Origin: Ga0077555 sp046154645
GTDB taxonomy: Bacteria > Pseudomonadota > Alphaproteobacteria > Rhizobiales > Hyphomicrobiaceae
DNA: 64,000 nt
Assembly (NCBI GenBank): GCA_046154645.1
Contig: JBJXDZ010000092.1
Coordinates: 1 to 64,000, forward strand
Reading direction: 5' to 3'
Shown: positions 33,464 to 42,361 of the stretch, in pieces
Numbering within the stretch: position 1 is the first letter of the stretch
How the letters are laid out: every line of letters starts with the position of its first letter
The notes under the pieces: model-generated
What the model was told of the DNA's origin: nothing
The model's input: the letters and a program-made list of their open reading frames with translations, nothing else
Database searches by the model: none
Made by a program: the position numbers and the translations under genes

Positions 33464-34594
33464 ATGCTCAAGCCACCAAGCTTTACCTTCGGCATTGAGG
33501 AAGAATACCACCTTGTCGATCTCGAAACCCGCGACCTTGCCCCGGCCCCGGTCGCCATGATGGAGGCCTGCCAGGCGCGCCTCGGCGATCGCGTATCGCC
33601 GGAGTTCCTGCAGTCGCAGATCGAAATCGGCACCGGTGTCTGCCATCTGTTCGCCGCCGCCCGCGGCGAGGTGGCGGAGTTGCGCCTCGAAGTGGCCCGC
33701 ATGGCCCGCGAGCACGGGCTGGCGCCGATTGCGGCCGGCACGCACCCGTTCGGCCGCTGGACCGAACTCGAGCACACGCCAAAGGAACGCTATGAGCTCC
33801 TCGCCCGTGATCTGGCCGGTGTCGGCCGTCGACTGGTCATTTCCGGCATGCACGTGCATGTCGGCATCGAGGATCCCGAGCTGCGCATCGACATCATGAA
33901 CCAGGTGCGCTATTTCCTGCCGCATCTGCTCATGCTGTCGACGTCGTCGCCGTTCTGGCAGGGCGAGGACACGGGCCTCAAGAGCTATCGCCTCGCCGCC
34001 AGCCAGGAAAGCCCGCGCAAAGGCCTGCCCGGCCGCTTCAACGGCTGGGACGAGTACCAGCGCACGGTCGACATCCTGGTCAGTGCCGGCCTGATGGAGG
34101 ACAGCTCCAAGATCTGGTGGGATCTGCGCCCATCTGCCCGCTTTCCCACGCTGGAGATGCGCATCACCGACGTCGTGCCGCGCATCGACGATGCCATCAC
34201 CATCGCCGCGATCTACGTCTGCCTCTGCCGCATGCTGTATCGCATGCGCCGCGCCAACCTGAGCTGGCGCACCTATCCCGTGTTCCTGCTCGAGGAGAAC
34301 CGCTGGCGGGCCCAGCGCTATGGCATCGACGGCTCGCTGTTCGATTTCGGCAAGGGCGCTCTCGTCCCCTACAAGGAACTGCTCGACGAGATCCTCGAGT
34401 TGATCCGCGAAGACTCGCATGCCCTGGGCTGCGTCGAGGAGGTGTCGCGCGCCCGGCAGATCGCAGCCAACGGCACCAGCGCCGATCGCCAGCTCGCGGT
34501 CTACAAGGCCGCCATCGACAAGGGTCTCGACAAGACCACGGCGCTCAATCAGGTCGTCGACAGCCTGGTCGCGGAAACCGTCGCCGACGTCTGA
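33464..34594 (+). CDS. Glutamate-cysteine ligase family 2 (YbdK-like) carboxylate-amine ligase
   Basis: A 376-residue ATP-grasp-like ligase of the GCS2/YbdK family. FTFGIEEEYHLVD at the N terminus carries the Mg-binding glutamates; GMHVHVGI and LEMRITDVVPR are further hallmarks. YbdK from E. coli has weak glutamate-cysteine ligase activity; the physiological role is open. A near-ideal AGGAGG Shine-Dalgarno (33452-33457) precedes the ATG. Confidence 0.92.
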   Translation: MLKPPSFTFGIEEEYHLVDLETRDLAPAPVAMMEACQARLGDRVSPEFLQSQIEIGTGVCHLFAAARGEVAELRLEVARMAREHGLAPIAAGTHPFGRWTELEHTPKERYELLARDLAGVGRRLVISGMHVHVGIEDPELRIDIMNQVRYFLPHLLMLSTSSPFWQGEDTGLKSYRLAASQESPRKGLPGRFNGWDEYQRTVDILVSAGLMEDSSKIWWDLRPSARFPTLEMRITDVVPRIDDAITIAAIYVCLCRMLYRMRRANLSWRTYPVFLLEENRWRAQRYGIDGSLFDFGKGALVPYKELLDEILELIREDSHALGCVEEVSRARQIAANGTSADRQLAVYKAAIDKGLDKTTALNQVVDSLVAETVADV

Positions 34595-34603
34595 GCAGCG
34601 CCG

Positions 34604-35221
34604 TCACTTCCGGTTGAGTTCGGTCTCGATGACGATCTCGATGTCGTCGGACACGAGTGGGGTGCCGCGCTTCAAGCCCCACTCGCTGCGACTGAGCTTG
34701 CCTCTGGCCGAGAAGCCGGCCACGAACTTGTCGCGATAGGAAGCATTGAGCGGCGCCAGCGGATGCTCGCCGTCGAAGTTCAAAGTCACCTGCAGCACCA
34801 CCGGCTTGGTGATGCCGAGGATCATCAGATCCCCGGTCACCTCGCCGGTCTTTTCGCCGGTCTTCTTGATCCCCGTGCTCTTGAACGTGATGATCGGGTT
34901 GCGCGCCGCCTCGAAGAAATCCACGCTCTTCAGATGGCGATCGAGCTCGGTGACCCCGGTCACGATGCTGGCCGTCTTCATCACCACCTCCAGCGTCGCC
35001 TCCTCTGGCTTCGCCATGTCGACAACCAGTGTGCCTTCGACGTCGAGGATGCGGCCCGACTGCCGCGACAGTCCAAGATGATTCCAGGAGAACGACACAT
35101 TGGTGTGTTGCCGGTCGATGCTATAGGTCGCGGGCTCGGCAAAGGCCGTTCCCGGTGCCAGGCACGTCAGCCACATCGCGACCGCCGTCAGTCCTGGAAA
35201 TTTGCTCAGCGTCGATGGCAC
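34604..35221 (-). CDS. YceI-family periplasmic protein
   Basis: A 205-residue lipocalin-like protein that binds isoprenoid or polyprenyl lipids in characterised relatives. A GTG at 35221 gives a good signal peptide ending GTAFA; an ATG at 35176 is an alternative that would shorten it. The mature part starts ATYSIDRQHTNVSFSWNH, typical of YceI, and continues through the LxSVDFFEA and GISKPVVL-like segments. It converges on the YbdK-like gene with a 9-bp gap. Confidence 0.93.
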   Translation of the reverse strand: MPSTLSKFPGLTAVAMWLTCLAPGTAFAEPATYSIDRQHTNVSFSWNHLGLSRQSGRILDVEGTLVVDMAKPEEATLEVVMKTASIVTGVTELDRHLKSVDFFEAARNPIITFKSTGIKKTGEKTGEVTGDLMILGITKPVVLQVTLNFDGEHPLAPLNASYRDKFVAGFSARGKLSRSEWGLKRGTPLVSDDIEIVIETELNRK

Positions 35222-35304
35222 AGGTCCAGCCCCCTTTGTTGTGCGGCAACCGCGTATTAGTGCGCAATTGTGGCAGCCGCTGAGTCGTATCGCCGCCTGC
35301 GGCG

Positions 35305-36093
35305 TCAAAGCTGCGCCGCCATGCCGCCATCGACGAGGAGGCTCGCCCCTGTCACGTAGGAGGCATCGTCCGAGGCCAGGAACAGCGCCGCCGCGGCGAT
35401 CTCGTCGGCCCGCCCGAAACGGCGCATTGGCGTCTTGTCGAGCAGTGCCTTGGCGAAGGCCGGCACCTTGAGCACGCGTCCCGTCATGGCTGTCTCGACG
35501 AACCCCGGGCACAGCGCGTTGACGCGGATATCGAAGGCCGCATACTCAACCGCCAGCCCCTGCGTCAGGGCAATCACCGCGCCCTTGGTCGCCGAGTAGG
35601 CCACCAGCTGCCGCATGCCGCGCCCGCCCATGATCGAGGCAATGTTGATCAGCGAGCCGCGTTTCGATTTGCGCAACAGCTCGAATCCGTCGCGCGCCAG
35701 CCGCACCACGCCATCCAGATTGACGTCGCGGATCTTCACCCAGTCCGCATCCGAGAGATGGCGGAAGTCGCCGCGCACATTGATGCCGGCATTGTTGACC
35801 AGCACATCGAGCCGCCCATGTGACTGATCGATCGTGCGGAACAGGGCCGCCACATCCTGTCCGCGCGTCACATCGCAGGCGAGGCTCGTTGCCTGCCCGC
35901 CGGCCGCCACGATCGCCGCCACCACGGACTGCGCGCCCGTCATGTCGATGTCCGCCAATACGACGTGCGCGCCTTCTGCCGCAAAGCGCTCAGCGATGGC
36001 GCGGCCGATGCCGTTGCCGGAGCCGGTCACTAATGCGATGCGGCCAGCCAGCCGGGTGCCACGATTTCGTGCTTCGCTGCTGTCGATTGCCAT
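35305..36093 (-). CDS. SDR-family oxidoreductase
   Basis: A 262-residue classical short-chain dehydrogenase/reductase. The cofactor loop TGSGNGIG, the NNAG motif and the YSATK active site are all present, and the C-terminal YVTGASLLVDGG is typical. Asp after the second strand (LADID) suggests NAD(H). Substrate unknown; it is annotated in relatives as 3-oxoacyl-ACP reductase-like or glucose dehydrogenase-like. Confidence 0.92.
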   Translation of the reverse strand: MAIDSSEARNRGTRLAGRIALVTGSGNGIGRAIAERFAAEGAHVVLADIDMTGAQSVVAAIVAAGGQATSLACDVTRGQDVAALFRTIDQSHGRLDVLVNNAGINVRGDFRHLSDADWVKIRDVNLDGVVRLARDGFELLRKSKRGSLINIASIMGGRGMRQLVAYSATKGAVIALTQGLAVEYAAFDIRVNALCPGFVETAMTGRVLKVPAFAKALLDKTPMRRFGRADEIAAAALFLASDDASYVTGASLLVDGGMAAQL

Positions 36094-36184
36094 CGTGCAA
36101 GCCTTGCTCTCGGGATCGGCCGAGCACTACGTCGGATGTCGTTGCGCAGCAAGCCCCGCTACAACTGTTGCCTACAGGTGACAA

Positions 36185-36215
36185 GCAAAAGACCGACGGA
36201 ACCAGTCCGCCGGCC
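36185..36215 (-). terminator. Terminator downstream of the beta-barrel gene
   Basis: On the minus strand a 10-bp stem (36206-36215 with 36191-36200, two G-U pairs) and 5-base loop is followed by four T residues (36187-36190). It lies 28 bp after the outer-membrane gene stop. Confidence 0.6.
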
Positions 36216-36242
36216 TTGATGATGCCCGCTGTGTTGGCAGTC

Positions 36243-36923
36243 TTATTTCATCGACCTGTAATCACCGTAGTTCCGGTCGCGCGAAACGCCATGCTCGTGG
36301 TCATGGCCGGTTTTGAACTTGATGCCGAAGCGCAGCAAGTGGGCGTCGGCGTCGGCTTCATGGCGCACGTTGTTGAGCGTGAACTCGCGCGATCCGAACC
36401 CGGCATAGAGGTATTCGGCGAACAGCAGTGTATGGTGCCAGTCCCACTCGGCGCCGACGCCGACCGTGAGCCCCGTCATCGTTTCATAGGCCTTGTTGGT
36501 GGTACCGGACCGCTGCGCCTCGAAGCCGAGAAAGGCGATGCCGGCCGTGCCATACAGCAGCAGATCGGAGCGGGCATACACGCCGGCGCGACCGCGCAAC
36601 GTCGCCATGTAGTCGAAACCATAGCTGGTGCCGAGCGCCGTATCTCGGGCGTCACCGAAGCTGCCATCGACCTCGATGCCGTAGAGCCAGCCGTTGCGAT
36701 TCAGAACGTCGTAGCCGAGCGACAGCCCGGCTCCGAGACCGTTCGATGACGCGCTGGCCGATGCTGGCCGATCAACACCGAAGTCGAGAAAGGTGCCTTG
36801 GCCGAACATGCCGAATTTGAGCAACCCGCCTCCGTCGTAACGCTGCGCTTGCGCCGTATCGAAACTTGACACAGCCACCAGCAGCACTGTTGCTACGGCA
36901 CGAACGATGAATGACGATCTCAT
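36243..36923 (-). CDS. Outer-membrane beta-barrel protein
   Basis: A 226-residue protein with a signal peptide (about 1-27, ending TAQAQ) and alternating hydrophobic strands of an OmpA/porin-like eight-stranded barrel (GLSLGYDVL, YGIEVDGSFG, GRAGVYARSDLLLYGTAG, VGVGAEWDW). It ends in a His/Asp-rich tail, which is unusual because barrels of this class normally end in an aromatic residue. The ATG at 36923 has an AAGGA Shine-Dalgarno. Specific role unknown. Confidence 0.8.
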   Translation of the reverse strand: MRSSFIVRAVATVLLVAVSSFDTAQAQRYDGGGLLKFGMFGQGTFLDFGVDRPASASASSNGLGAGLSLGYDVLNRNGWLYGIEVDGSFGDARDTALGTSYGFDYMATLRGRAGVYARSDLLLYGTAGIAFLGFEAQRSGTTNKAYETMTGLTVGVGAEWDWHHTLLFAEYLYAGFGSREFTLNNVRHEADADAHLLRFGIKFKTGHDHEHGVSRDRNYGDYRSMK

Positions 36924-37039
36924 GTCGCGTCCTTTTCGATATGCAATTGGCCGCCTCCAGGACGCAACAGCTGGGACGGCAGACATCATCCGACTAGCAC
37001 ACGACGTGCGATTCGGGGCGCAGCCGAGACGGCGCGACC

Positions 37040-37048
37040 TGTGGATAA
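37040..37048 (-). promoter_or_regulatory. Perfect DnaA box
   Basis: A second exact TTATCCACA on the minus strand, 117 bp upstream of the beta-barrel gene and 38 bp after the gor stop. It matches the box at 29320 in sequence and orientation. Confidence 0.4.
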
Positions 37049-37085
37049 CATCGAGCTGAAAGGGGCGAGCGCGCGGAACCGTGCC

Positions 37086-38486
37086 TCAACCTTTGGGCGG
37101 CACCCACTTGTCGCGCATCGTCACCAATTCCTCCGCGGCGCTAGGATGCAAGGCCATGGTCTGGTCGAAATCCGCCTTTGTCGCGCCCATGCGCATGGCG
37201 ATGGCCGCCATCTGCACCATTTCCGCGGCGTCCGGTCCGAGAATGTGACAACCGACCACCTTCTGGCTCTTCTGTGCCACGATCAGCTTCATCAGCATGC
37301 GCTCGTCGCGACCCGAGAGAGTGTACTTCATCGGCCGGAAACGGGCCTTGTAGAGGTCGATCTCGCCGTGTGCGGCGCGCGCCTGCGCTTCCGTCATGCC
37401 GACGGTGCCGATCTCCGGCTCGGAGAACACGCCGGTTGGGATGAGGCTGTGATCGGTGGTCCAAGGCTTGTTGCCGAACTCGCTATCGGCGAAAGCATGT
37501 CCCTCGCGAATGGCGACCGGTGTGAGATTGACCCGATCCGTGACGTCGCCGACAGCGAAGATGCTCGGCACGCTGGAGCGGGACTGCGCGTCAACCTTGA
37601 TCTCGCCCTTGCTGCCGAGCGCGACGCCCGCCGCCTCGAGGCCAAGACCATTGGTGTTGGGCGCTCGACCGGTTGCATACATGATCGCCTCCGAGTCCAG
37701 CTCGGTGCCGTTCGACAGCTGTGTTCGCAGCTTCTTCACGCCAAGACCGCTGGCAAGCACCTCGATCTCGGTCGGCGTCGCTGAGGTGATGATCGTGATA
37801 CCACGCTTGCGCATCGCTGCCGTGAGATCGTCGCGCAGATCGTCATCGAAACCGCGCAGGAACTTTTCGCCGCGATAGACCAGTGTCGTCTTCACGCCGA
37901 GACCATTGAAGATGCCGGCGAACTCGACGGCGATATAGCCGCCGCCGACAATGATGATCCGCTTCGGCAGCTCCGGCAGGTGAAACGCCTCATTGGACGT
38001 GATCGCGTGTTCGATGCCGGGAATCACCGGCAGTGTCGGCCAGCCGCCCGTCGCCACCAGAATGCGCCGCGCCGTCAGCCGGCGATTGTCTTTGGCGAGG
38101 CGCACCGCGTTGGCGCCCTCGATCGTCGCCCGGGAGGCGATGATCTCCACCTTGGAGCGCTCGAGATTGGCCCGATAGGCATTTTCGAGTCGGTCGATTT
38201 CCTTGTCCTTGTTGGTAATCAGATCGCGCCACACAAACACGGGATTGCCCGGCCCGCCAACATCGAAATGCCAGCCAAAACCCTTGGCGTCCTCAAACTC
38301 ACCGTGGAATCGGCTCGCATAGACCAGCAGTTTTTTCGGGACGCAGCCACGGATGACGCACGTGCCGCCGACGCGGTATTCCTCGGCCACCGCGACCTTG
38401 GCGCCGTGGTTGGCTGCGATGCGCGCTGCGCGCACACCACCGGAACCGGCCCCGATGACGAACAGATCGTAGTCGAAATCGGTCAC
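37086..38486 (-). CDS. gor: Glutathione-disulfide reductase
   Basis: A 466-residue flavoprotein that reduces GSSG with NADPH. The FAD motif is GAGSGGVRAARIAA. The redox-active disulfide is Cys43/Cys48 in GGTCVIRGCVPKK. The C-terminal catalytic His-Glu pair is in LHPSAAEELVT. It starts at a GTG that overlaps the rpiA stop by 4 bp (GTGA), so it is translated by coupling behind rpiA. NADPH supply from the pentose phosphate pathway fits that pairing. Confidence 0.95.
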   Translation of the reverse strand: MTDFDYDLFVIGAGSGGVRAARIAANHGAKVAVAEEYRVGGTCVIRGCVPKKLLVYASRFHGEFEDAKGFGWHFDVGGPGNPVFVWRDLITNKDKEIDRLENAYRANLERSKVEIIASRATIEGANAVRLAKDNRRLTARRILVATGGWPTLPVIPGIEHAITSNEAFHLPELPKRIIIVGGGYIAVEFAGIFNGLGVKTTLVYRGEKFLRGFDDDLRDDLTAAMRKRGITIITSATPTEIEVLASGLGVKKLRTQLSNGTELDSEAIMYATGRAPNTNGLGLEAAGVALGSKGEIKVDAQSRSSVPSIFAVGDVTDRVNLTPVAIREGHAFADSEFGNKPWTTDHSLIPTGVFSEPEIGTVGMTEAQARAAHGEIDLYKARFRPMKYTLSGRDERMLMKLIVAQKSQKVVGCHILGPDAAEMVQMAAIAMRMGATKADFDQTMALHPSAAEELVTMRDKWVPPKG

Positions 38487-39199
38487 GCGTCATCCTCCAG
38501 CCATTCCGCTTCGATCGCTTGCACGCCGCTCGGTCCAGCCACGAACGCTGCATCGGCGAGGCCCAGAAACAAGCCGTTCTCGACCACCCCTGGCACCATG
38601 CGTAAAGCTTCATCGAGCAACTCCGGATCAATAATGGAGTTGAACGCGCAGTCGTAGATGTAGTTGCCGTTGTCGGTCACGAACGGCTTGCCCCCCGCGA
38701 CGACGCGCAGTTTGTACTCGCCAATGGCGCCGCTTTCCGCGGCCAGATCGCGCATCAAGCCGAGCGTCGCCACGTGTCCGAACGACACCACTTCCACCGG
38801 CAGGGGAAAGCGGCCGAGTTGCACCACCTTCTTGGTGAGATCGGCGATGATGACGAACCGCGTCGAGGCTGCCGCCACGATCTTCTCGCGCAACAGCGCC
38901 CCGCCGCCGCCTTTGATCAGGCGCAACGCGTCGTCCAGTTCGTCAGCGCCGTCGACCGTGAGATCCAGCTCCGGCGTCTCGTCGAGCGTGGTGAGGCGGA
39001 TGCCGAGGCTCACCGCCTGCGCCCGAGTCGCTTCCGACGTCGGCACGCAGATCACGTCAAGCCCGGCCTTGACCTTGTCGCCGACCAGATCGACGAAATG
39101 CTTCGCCGTGGAGCCCGTGCCGAGCCCGAGGCGCATGCCGGATTCCACCAGCTCGATCGCCGCTTCGGCCGCCTGCCGCTTGTAGGTGTCGGTGGTCAT
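38483..39199 (-). CDS. rpiA: Ribose-5-phosphate isomerase A
   Basis: A 238-residue isomerase interconverting ribose-5-P and ribulose-5-P. Signatures are GLGTGSTAKHFV, TVDGADELD and IKGGGGALLREKIVA, which includes the catalytic Glu. It overlaps gor downstream and the ParE-type toxin upstream, each by 4 bp. rpiA followed by gor is a known order in alphaproteobacteria; the toxin fused into the same stack is not. Confidence 0.95.
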   Translation of the reverse strand: MTTDTYKRQAAEAAIELVESGMRLGLGTGSTAKHFVDLVGDKVKAGLDVICVPTSEATRAQAVSLGIRLTTLDETPELDLTVDGADELDDALRLIKGGGGALLREKIVAAASTRFVIIADLTKKVVQLGRFPLPVEVVSFGHVATLGLMRDLAAESGAIGEYKLRVVAGGKPFVTDNGNYIYDCAFNSIIDPELLDEALRMVPGVVENGLFLGLADAAFVAGPSGVQAIEAEWLEDDA

Positions 39200-39501
39200 G
39201 GCTTCGGGCTCCGCAGTCGCTTGTTCCAGTAAGTAGGCCTTCGGCGCAGATGCCCAACGGCGATGATGACAATCCCGTCAGAGTTCACCTGATACGCCAC
39301 GCCGTACGGGAAGTCCTTCAGGCTGTACCGACGAGCATTCGATCCGAGGCGCTGCCACGCATTAGGCATGGTCTCGATGCGTTCAAGGGCATCATGGACT
39401 GCCTCCGTAAAGCGGTTGCCGAGGCCTGCCGATCTAGCCTCGTACCACTCTCGTGCCTCTTCAAGCTCCAGTTGGGCGGCAATGGTGAAGCGAACAGTCA
39501 T
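39196..39501 (-). CDS. RelE/ParE-family toxin
   Basis: A 101-residue type II toxin with the RelE/ParE fold: LELEEAREWYEARSAGLG at the N terminus, then RYSLKDFPYGVAYQV and a basic C terminus. ParE members poison gyrase and RelE members cleave mRNA; which applies here cannot be told. It overlaps the antitoxin stop by 4 bp upstream and the rpiA start by 4 bp downstream, so all three should share one mRNA. Confidence 0.88.
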   Translation of the reverse strand: MTVRFTIAAQLELEEAREWYEARSAGLGNRFTEAVHDALERIETMPNAWQRLGSNARRYSLKDFPYGVAYQVNSDGIVIIAVGHLRRRPTYWNKRLRSPKP

Positions 39502-39716
39502 TTTTTGCGAAGCTTGCGGAAGACCTCATCGGCGTCAACAAGGGCAAGCTCACCCCGTTGCACTGCCTCGATGCGGTCCTGAACCTCCTCAACCCATTGA
39601 CGCTCGATCTCTGGGTCCGGAGGCAAGCTCAAGAGGATCTCGTCGACAATTTGCAGGCGTTCTTCGGGCGTTAGTTTCTGGGCCTGATCGACCAACGATT
39701 TCACGATCGCGTTCAT
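39498..39716 (-). CDS. Addiction-module antitoxin (TIGR02574-like)
   Basis: A 72-residue acidic protein of the small helical antitoxin family found beside RelE/ParE toxins (KLTPEERLQIVDEILLSL, then PPDPEIERQWVEE). Its ATG at 39716 has an AAGGA Shine-Dalgarno and its stop overlaps the toxin ATG. It lacks an obvious DNA-binding domain, so the nearby palindrome may be read by the complex or another protein. Confidence 0.87.
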   Translation of the reverse strand: MNAIVKSLVDQAQKLTPEERLQIVDEILLSLPPDPEIERQWVEEVQDRIEAVQRGELALVDADEVFRKLRKK

Positions 39717-39746
39717 TCGCTTGTCCTTTATTCAGCCTCCGCGGAC

Positions 39747-39758
39747 GACCCATGGGTC
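39747..39758. promoter_or_regulatory. 12-bp palindrome upstream of the antitoxin
   Basis: GACCCATGGGTC, fully self-complementary, 31 bp upstream of the antitoxin ATG and 18 bp beyond the gabD stop. It is a candidate autoregulatory operator for the toxin-antitoxin operon. Confidence 0.35.
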
Positions 39759-39775
39759 AAACCCCTGGGCGCGGC

Positions 39776-41218
39776 TCAAATTCCACCCATCAACATGTAC
39801 TTGAGCTCGACGAAGCCGTCGATGCCGTGCGTCGAGCCCTCGCGGCCGATGCCGGATTCCTTGACGCCGCCAAACGGCGCCAACTCGGTCGAGATGATAC
39901 CCTCGTTGATGCCGACCATGCCGTATTCCAGCGCCTCGGCAACACGCCACACACGGCCGATATCGCGCGCATAGAAATAGCACGCGAGACCGAACTCGGT
40001 ATCGTTGGCCATGGCGATGCCGTCGGCTTCGGTCTTGAACTTGAACACCGGCGCGACCGGGCCGAAGGTTTCCTCCCGCGCGCACTTCATGTCGGACGTG
40101 ACGTTTGCCAGCACCGTCGGCTCGAAGAACGTGCCGCCAAGCTTGTGGCGCTTGCCGCCGGTGACGATCTTGGCACCCTTCTTCACCGCGTCGGCGATGT
40201 GCTCCTCGATCTTGTCGATGGCCGCCGCGTTGATCAGAGGCCCCTGCATGACGCCGGTCTCGACGCCGTTGCCGACCTTCATCGCAGCCGCCGCTTTGGC
40301 AAGCTTGGCCACGAACTCGTCGTAGACGCCTTCCTGCACCAGCATGCGGTTGGCGCACACGCACGTCTGCCCCGCGTTCCGGTACTTGGAAGCCATGGCG
40401 CCTTCGATCGCCTTGTCGATGTCGGCATCGTCGAACACCAGGAACGGCGCGTTGCCGCCAAGCTCCAGCTCCACCTTCTTGATTGTCGACGCCGACTGCG
40501 CCATCAGCACCTTGCCGATTTCCGTGCTGCCAGTGAAGGTGATGCCGCGCACCTTGGGGCTGGTGGTCAACTCCTTGCCGATCTCGGCCGACTTGCCCGT
40601 GATGACGTTGAATACGCCTGGCGGAATGCCGGCTTGCCGTGCCAGTTCGGCGAGGGCCAGCGCGGTGAGCGGCGTCTCGGTGGCAGGCTTGCACACGACA
40701 GTACAGCCCGCGGCCAAAGCCGGCGACACCTTCCGCGTGATCATGGCATGCGGGAAGTTCCACGGCGTGATGGCGCCGATGACACCAAGGGGCTGCTTGA
40801 TGACGATGATGCGGCTGCCGTGCTTGAAGTGCGGGATGGTCTCGCCATAGATGCGCTTGGCTTCCTCGGCGTAGAACTCCGTGAACGAGGCGCCATAAAT
40901 GATCTCGCCCTTGGCTTCGGCCAACGGCTTGCCTTGCTCGCTGGTCAGCAGCAGCGCCAGTTCGTCGGCATGCTGGATCTGCAAATCGAACCAGCGCCGC
41001 AGGATGATCGAGCGTTCCTTGGCCAGCAGCTTGCTCCACGGCCCGAACGCCGCTTCCGCCGCGTCGATCGCCTGCTTGGTTTCCTTGAGCCCAAGCCGCG
41101 GCACTTTGGCGATTTCCTCGCCGGTGGCCGGGTTGGTGACGGAGATTTCGGGCTTGCCGACCCATTGGCCGTTGATGAAGCACTGGGTCTTGAGCAGCGA
41201 GATGACTTTCTTGTCCAT
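39776..41218 (-). CDS. gabD: NAD(P)-dependent succinate-semialdehyde dehydrogenase
   Basis: A 480-residue aldehyde dehydrogenase. The active site has Asn154 (PWNFP), Glu252 (ELGGNAP) and Cys286 in QTCVCANR. The paired Cys286/Cys288 is typical of GabD-type enzymes, which oxidise succinate semialdehyde to succinate after GABA transamination. GabT is not nearby, so the substrate is inferred from the family. A second frame is open across most of the same stretch but is a codon-usage artefact. Confidence 0.92.
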   Translation of the reverse strand: MDKKVISLLKTQCFINGQWVGKPEISVTNPATGEEIAKVPRLGLKETKQAIDAAEAAFGPWSKLLAKERSIILRRWFDLQIQHADELALLLTSEQGKPLAEAKGEIIYGASFTEFYAEEAKRIYGETIPHFKHGSRIIVIKQPLGVIGAITPWNFPHAMITRKVSPALAAGCTVVCKPATETPLTALALAELARQAGIPPGVFNVITGKSAEIGKELTTSPKVRGITFTGSTEIGKVLMAQSASTIKKVELELGGNAPFLVFDDADIDKAIEGAMASKYRNAGQTCVCANRMLVQEGVYDEFVAKLAKAAAAMKVGNGVETGVMQGPLINAAAIDKIEEHIADAVKKGAKIVTGGKRHKLGGTFFEPTVLANVTSDMKCAREETFGPVAPVFKFKTEADGIAMANDTEFGLACYFYARDIGRVWRVAEALEYGMVGINEGIISTELAPFGGVKESGIGREGSTHGIDGFVELKYMLMGGI

Positions 41219-41397
41219 GGTGGGGCTCCGGTGCGCGCACGCTGGGAAAACAGCAAGGACATAGTCCTAGGCCGCTCCAGGACATGGTGCAAGTTCGTGT
41301 CCGCCTTTGTATTGCGCTTGATCTGGCGCGGGACTAGCTTTGGCCATTGCAAAAAACGGGGATGACCTCGAATTGTCCCGTTCACAGGAGGAAGCCC

Positions 41398-42357
41398 ATG
41401 CGCCGCGCCATTCAAGGCCTCGTCGTGCTGCTTGCCGCCACCGCCACCTGCGCCGAGGCGCAAACCTGGCAGGCGCCGCCCGAAAATCAGCGCTGTCCTT
41501 CCAAATGGGGCGCCGACGACGAGCGCGGTGCCGCCAACCATATCAAGCCTGAGACCGTGCTCAAGGCTGCACGGCTGATCAAGACTGGCGAGATCATCGA
41601 GCTTGGCCACAAGCTGGCGCCGAACATGCCATTTTTTGGCACGCGCCGGTTCGACGTCCATATGAAGCGCACGTTTACGCCGCCGACCGCCGGCAACACC
41701 TCTGCCCGTTCCGGCAATGAGGAAATCGTGATCACGGAGCTCGGTCATGTCGGCACGCAATTTGATGCGTTCCCCCACCAGACTATCGGAGACTCGCTCT
41801 ACAATTGCGTCAAGAACAGCGACACCGCCGGTCGCGGAGGTTTCGCCAAGCTCGGCGTCGATAAGGTCGGCGGCATCTTCACCCGCGGCGTGCTGATCGA
41901 CGTCGCCGCCTACAAGGGCGTCGAAATGCTCGGAGACAACTACGAGATCACCGTCGATGACCTCAAGGGTGCATTGACCAAACAGAAGATGACGCTACAG
42001 CCTGGTGATGCCGTCATCATTCATACGGGCTGGGGCAAGCTGTGGGCCAAGGACAATGCCCGTTTCGTCAAAAGCTGTCCCGGCATCGGTGTGCCCGCGG
42101 CACTCTGGCTGGCGGAGCAGGATCCCGTGTTGCTCGGCTCCGACAATTGGCCGGTCGAAGTCTCGCCCAATCCGGACCCCAAACTCAATCTGCCGGTGCA
42201 CCAGATCGCGCTGGTGGTGAAGGGGATATTCTTGCTCGAGAACATGAAGCTCGATGAGTTGGCAGCCAAGGGTGCCTTCGAGTTCGCCTTGTCGCTGCAG
42301 CCATTGAAGATTCAGGGCGGCACCGGTTCCACTGTTGCGCCCGTGGCGATACGCTGA
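41398..42357 (+). CDS. Exported cyclase-family (kynurenine formamidase-like) protein
   Basis: A 319-residue protein with a signal peptide (about 1-21, ending CAEA). The metal-binding signature of the cyclase/formamidase family appears as HVGTQFDAFPH, with Gln in place of the second His seen in KynB. Further conserved segments are GDAVIIHTGWG and GSDNWPVEV. Many such longer exported members have no assigned substrate. The ATG at 41398 has a strong AGGAGGAAG Shine-Dalgarno. Confidence 0.88.
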   Translation: MRRAIQGLVVLLAATATCAEAQTWQAPPENQRCPSKWGADDERGAANHIKPETVLKAARLIKTGEIIELGHKLAPNMPFFGTRRFDVHMKRTFTPPTAGNTSARSGNEEIVITELGHVGTQFDAFPHQTIGDSLYNCVKNSDTAGRGGFAKLGVDKVGGIFTRGVLIDVAAYKGVEMLGDNYEITVDDLKGALTKQKMTLQPGDAVIIHTGWGKLWAKDNARFVKSCPGIGVPAALWLAEQDPVLLGSDNWPVEVSPNPDPKLNLPVHQIALVVKGIFLLENMKLDELAAKGAFEFALSLQPLKIQGGTGSTVAPVAIR

Positions 42358-42361
42358 TCGG

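Noticed and set aside
39732..41285. 517-codon frame on the same strand as gabD, shifted by one
   Set aside because: Composition is Arg/Gln/His-rich and low complexity; the overlapping frame has full ALDH motifs.
39368..41365. Very long open frame (665 codons) antisense to gabD and the toxin-antitoxin pair
   Set aside because: It is a shadow of GC-rich codon bias: no domain, Arg/His-rich composition, and the opposite strand encodes a clear aldehyde dehydrogenase.
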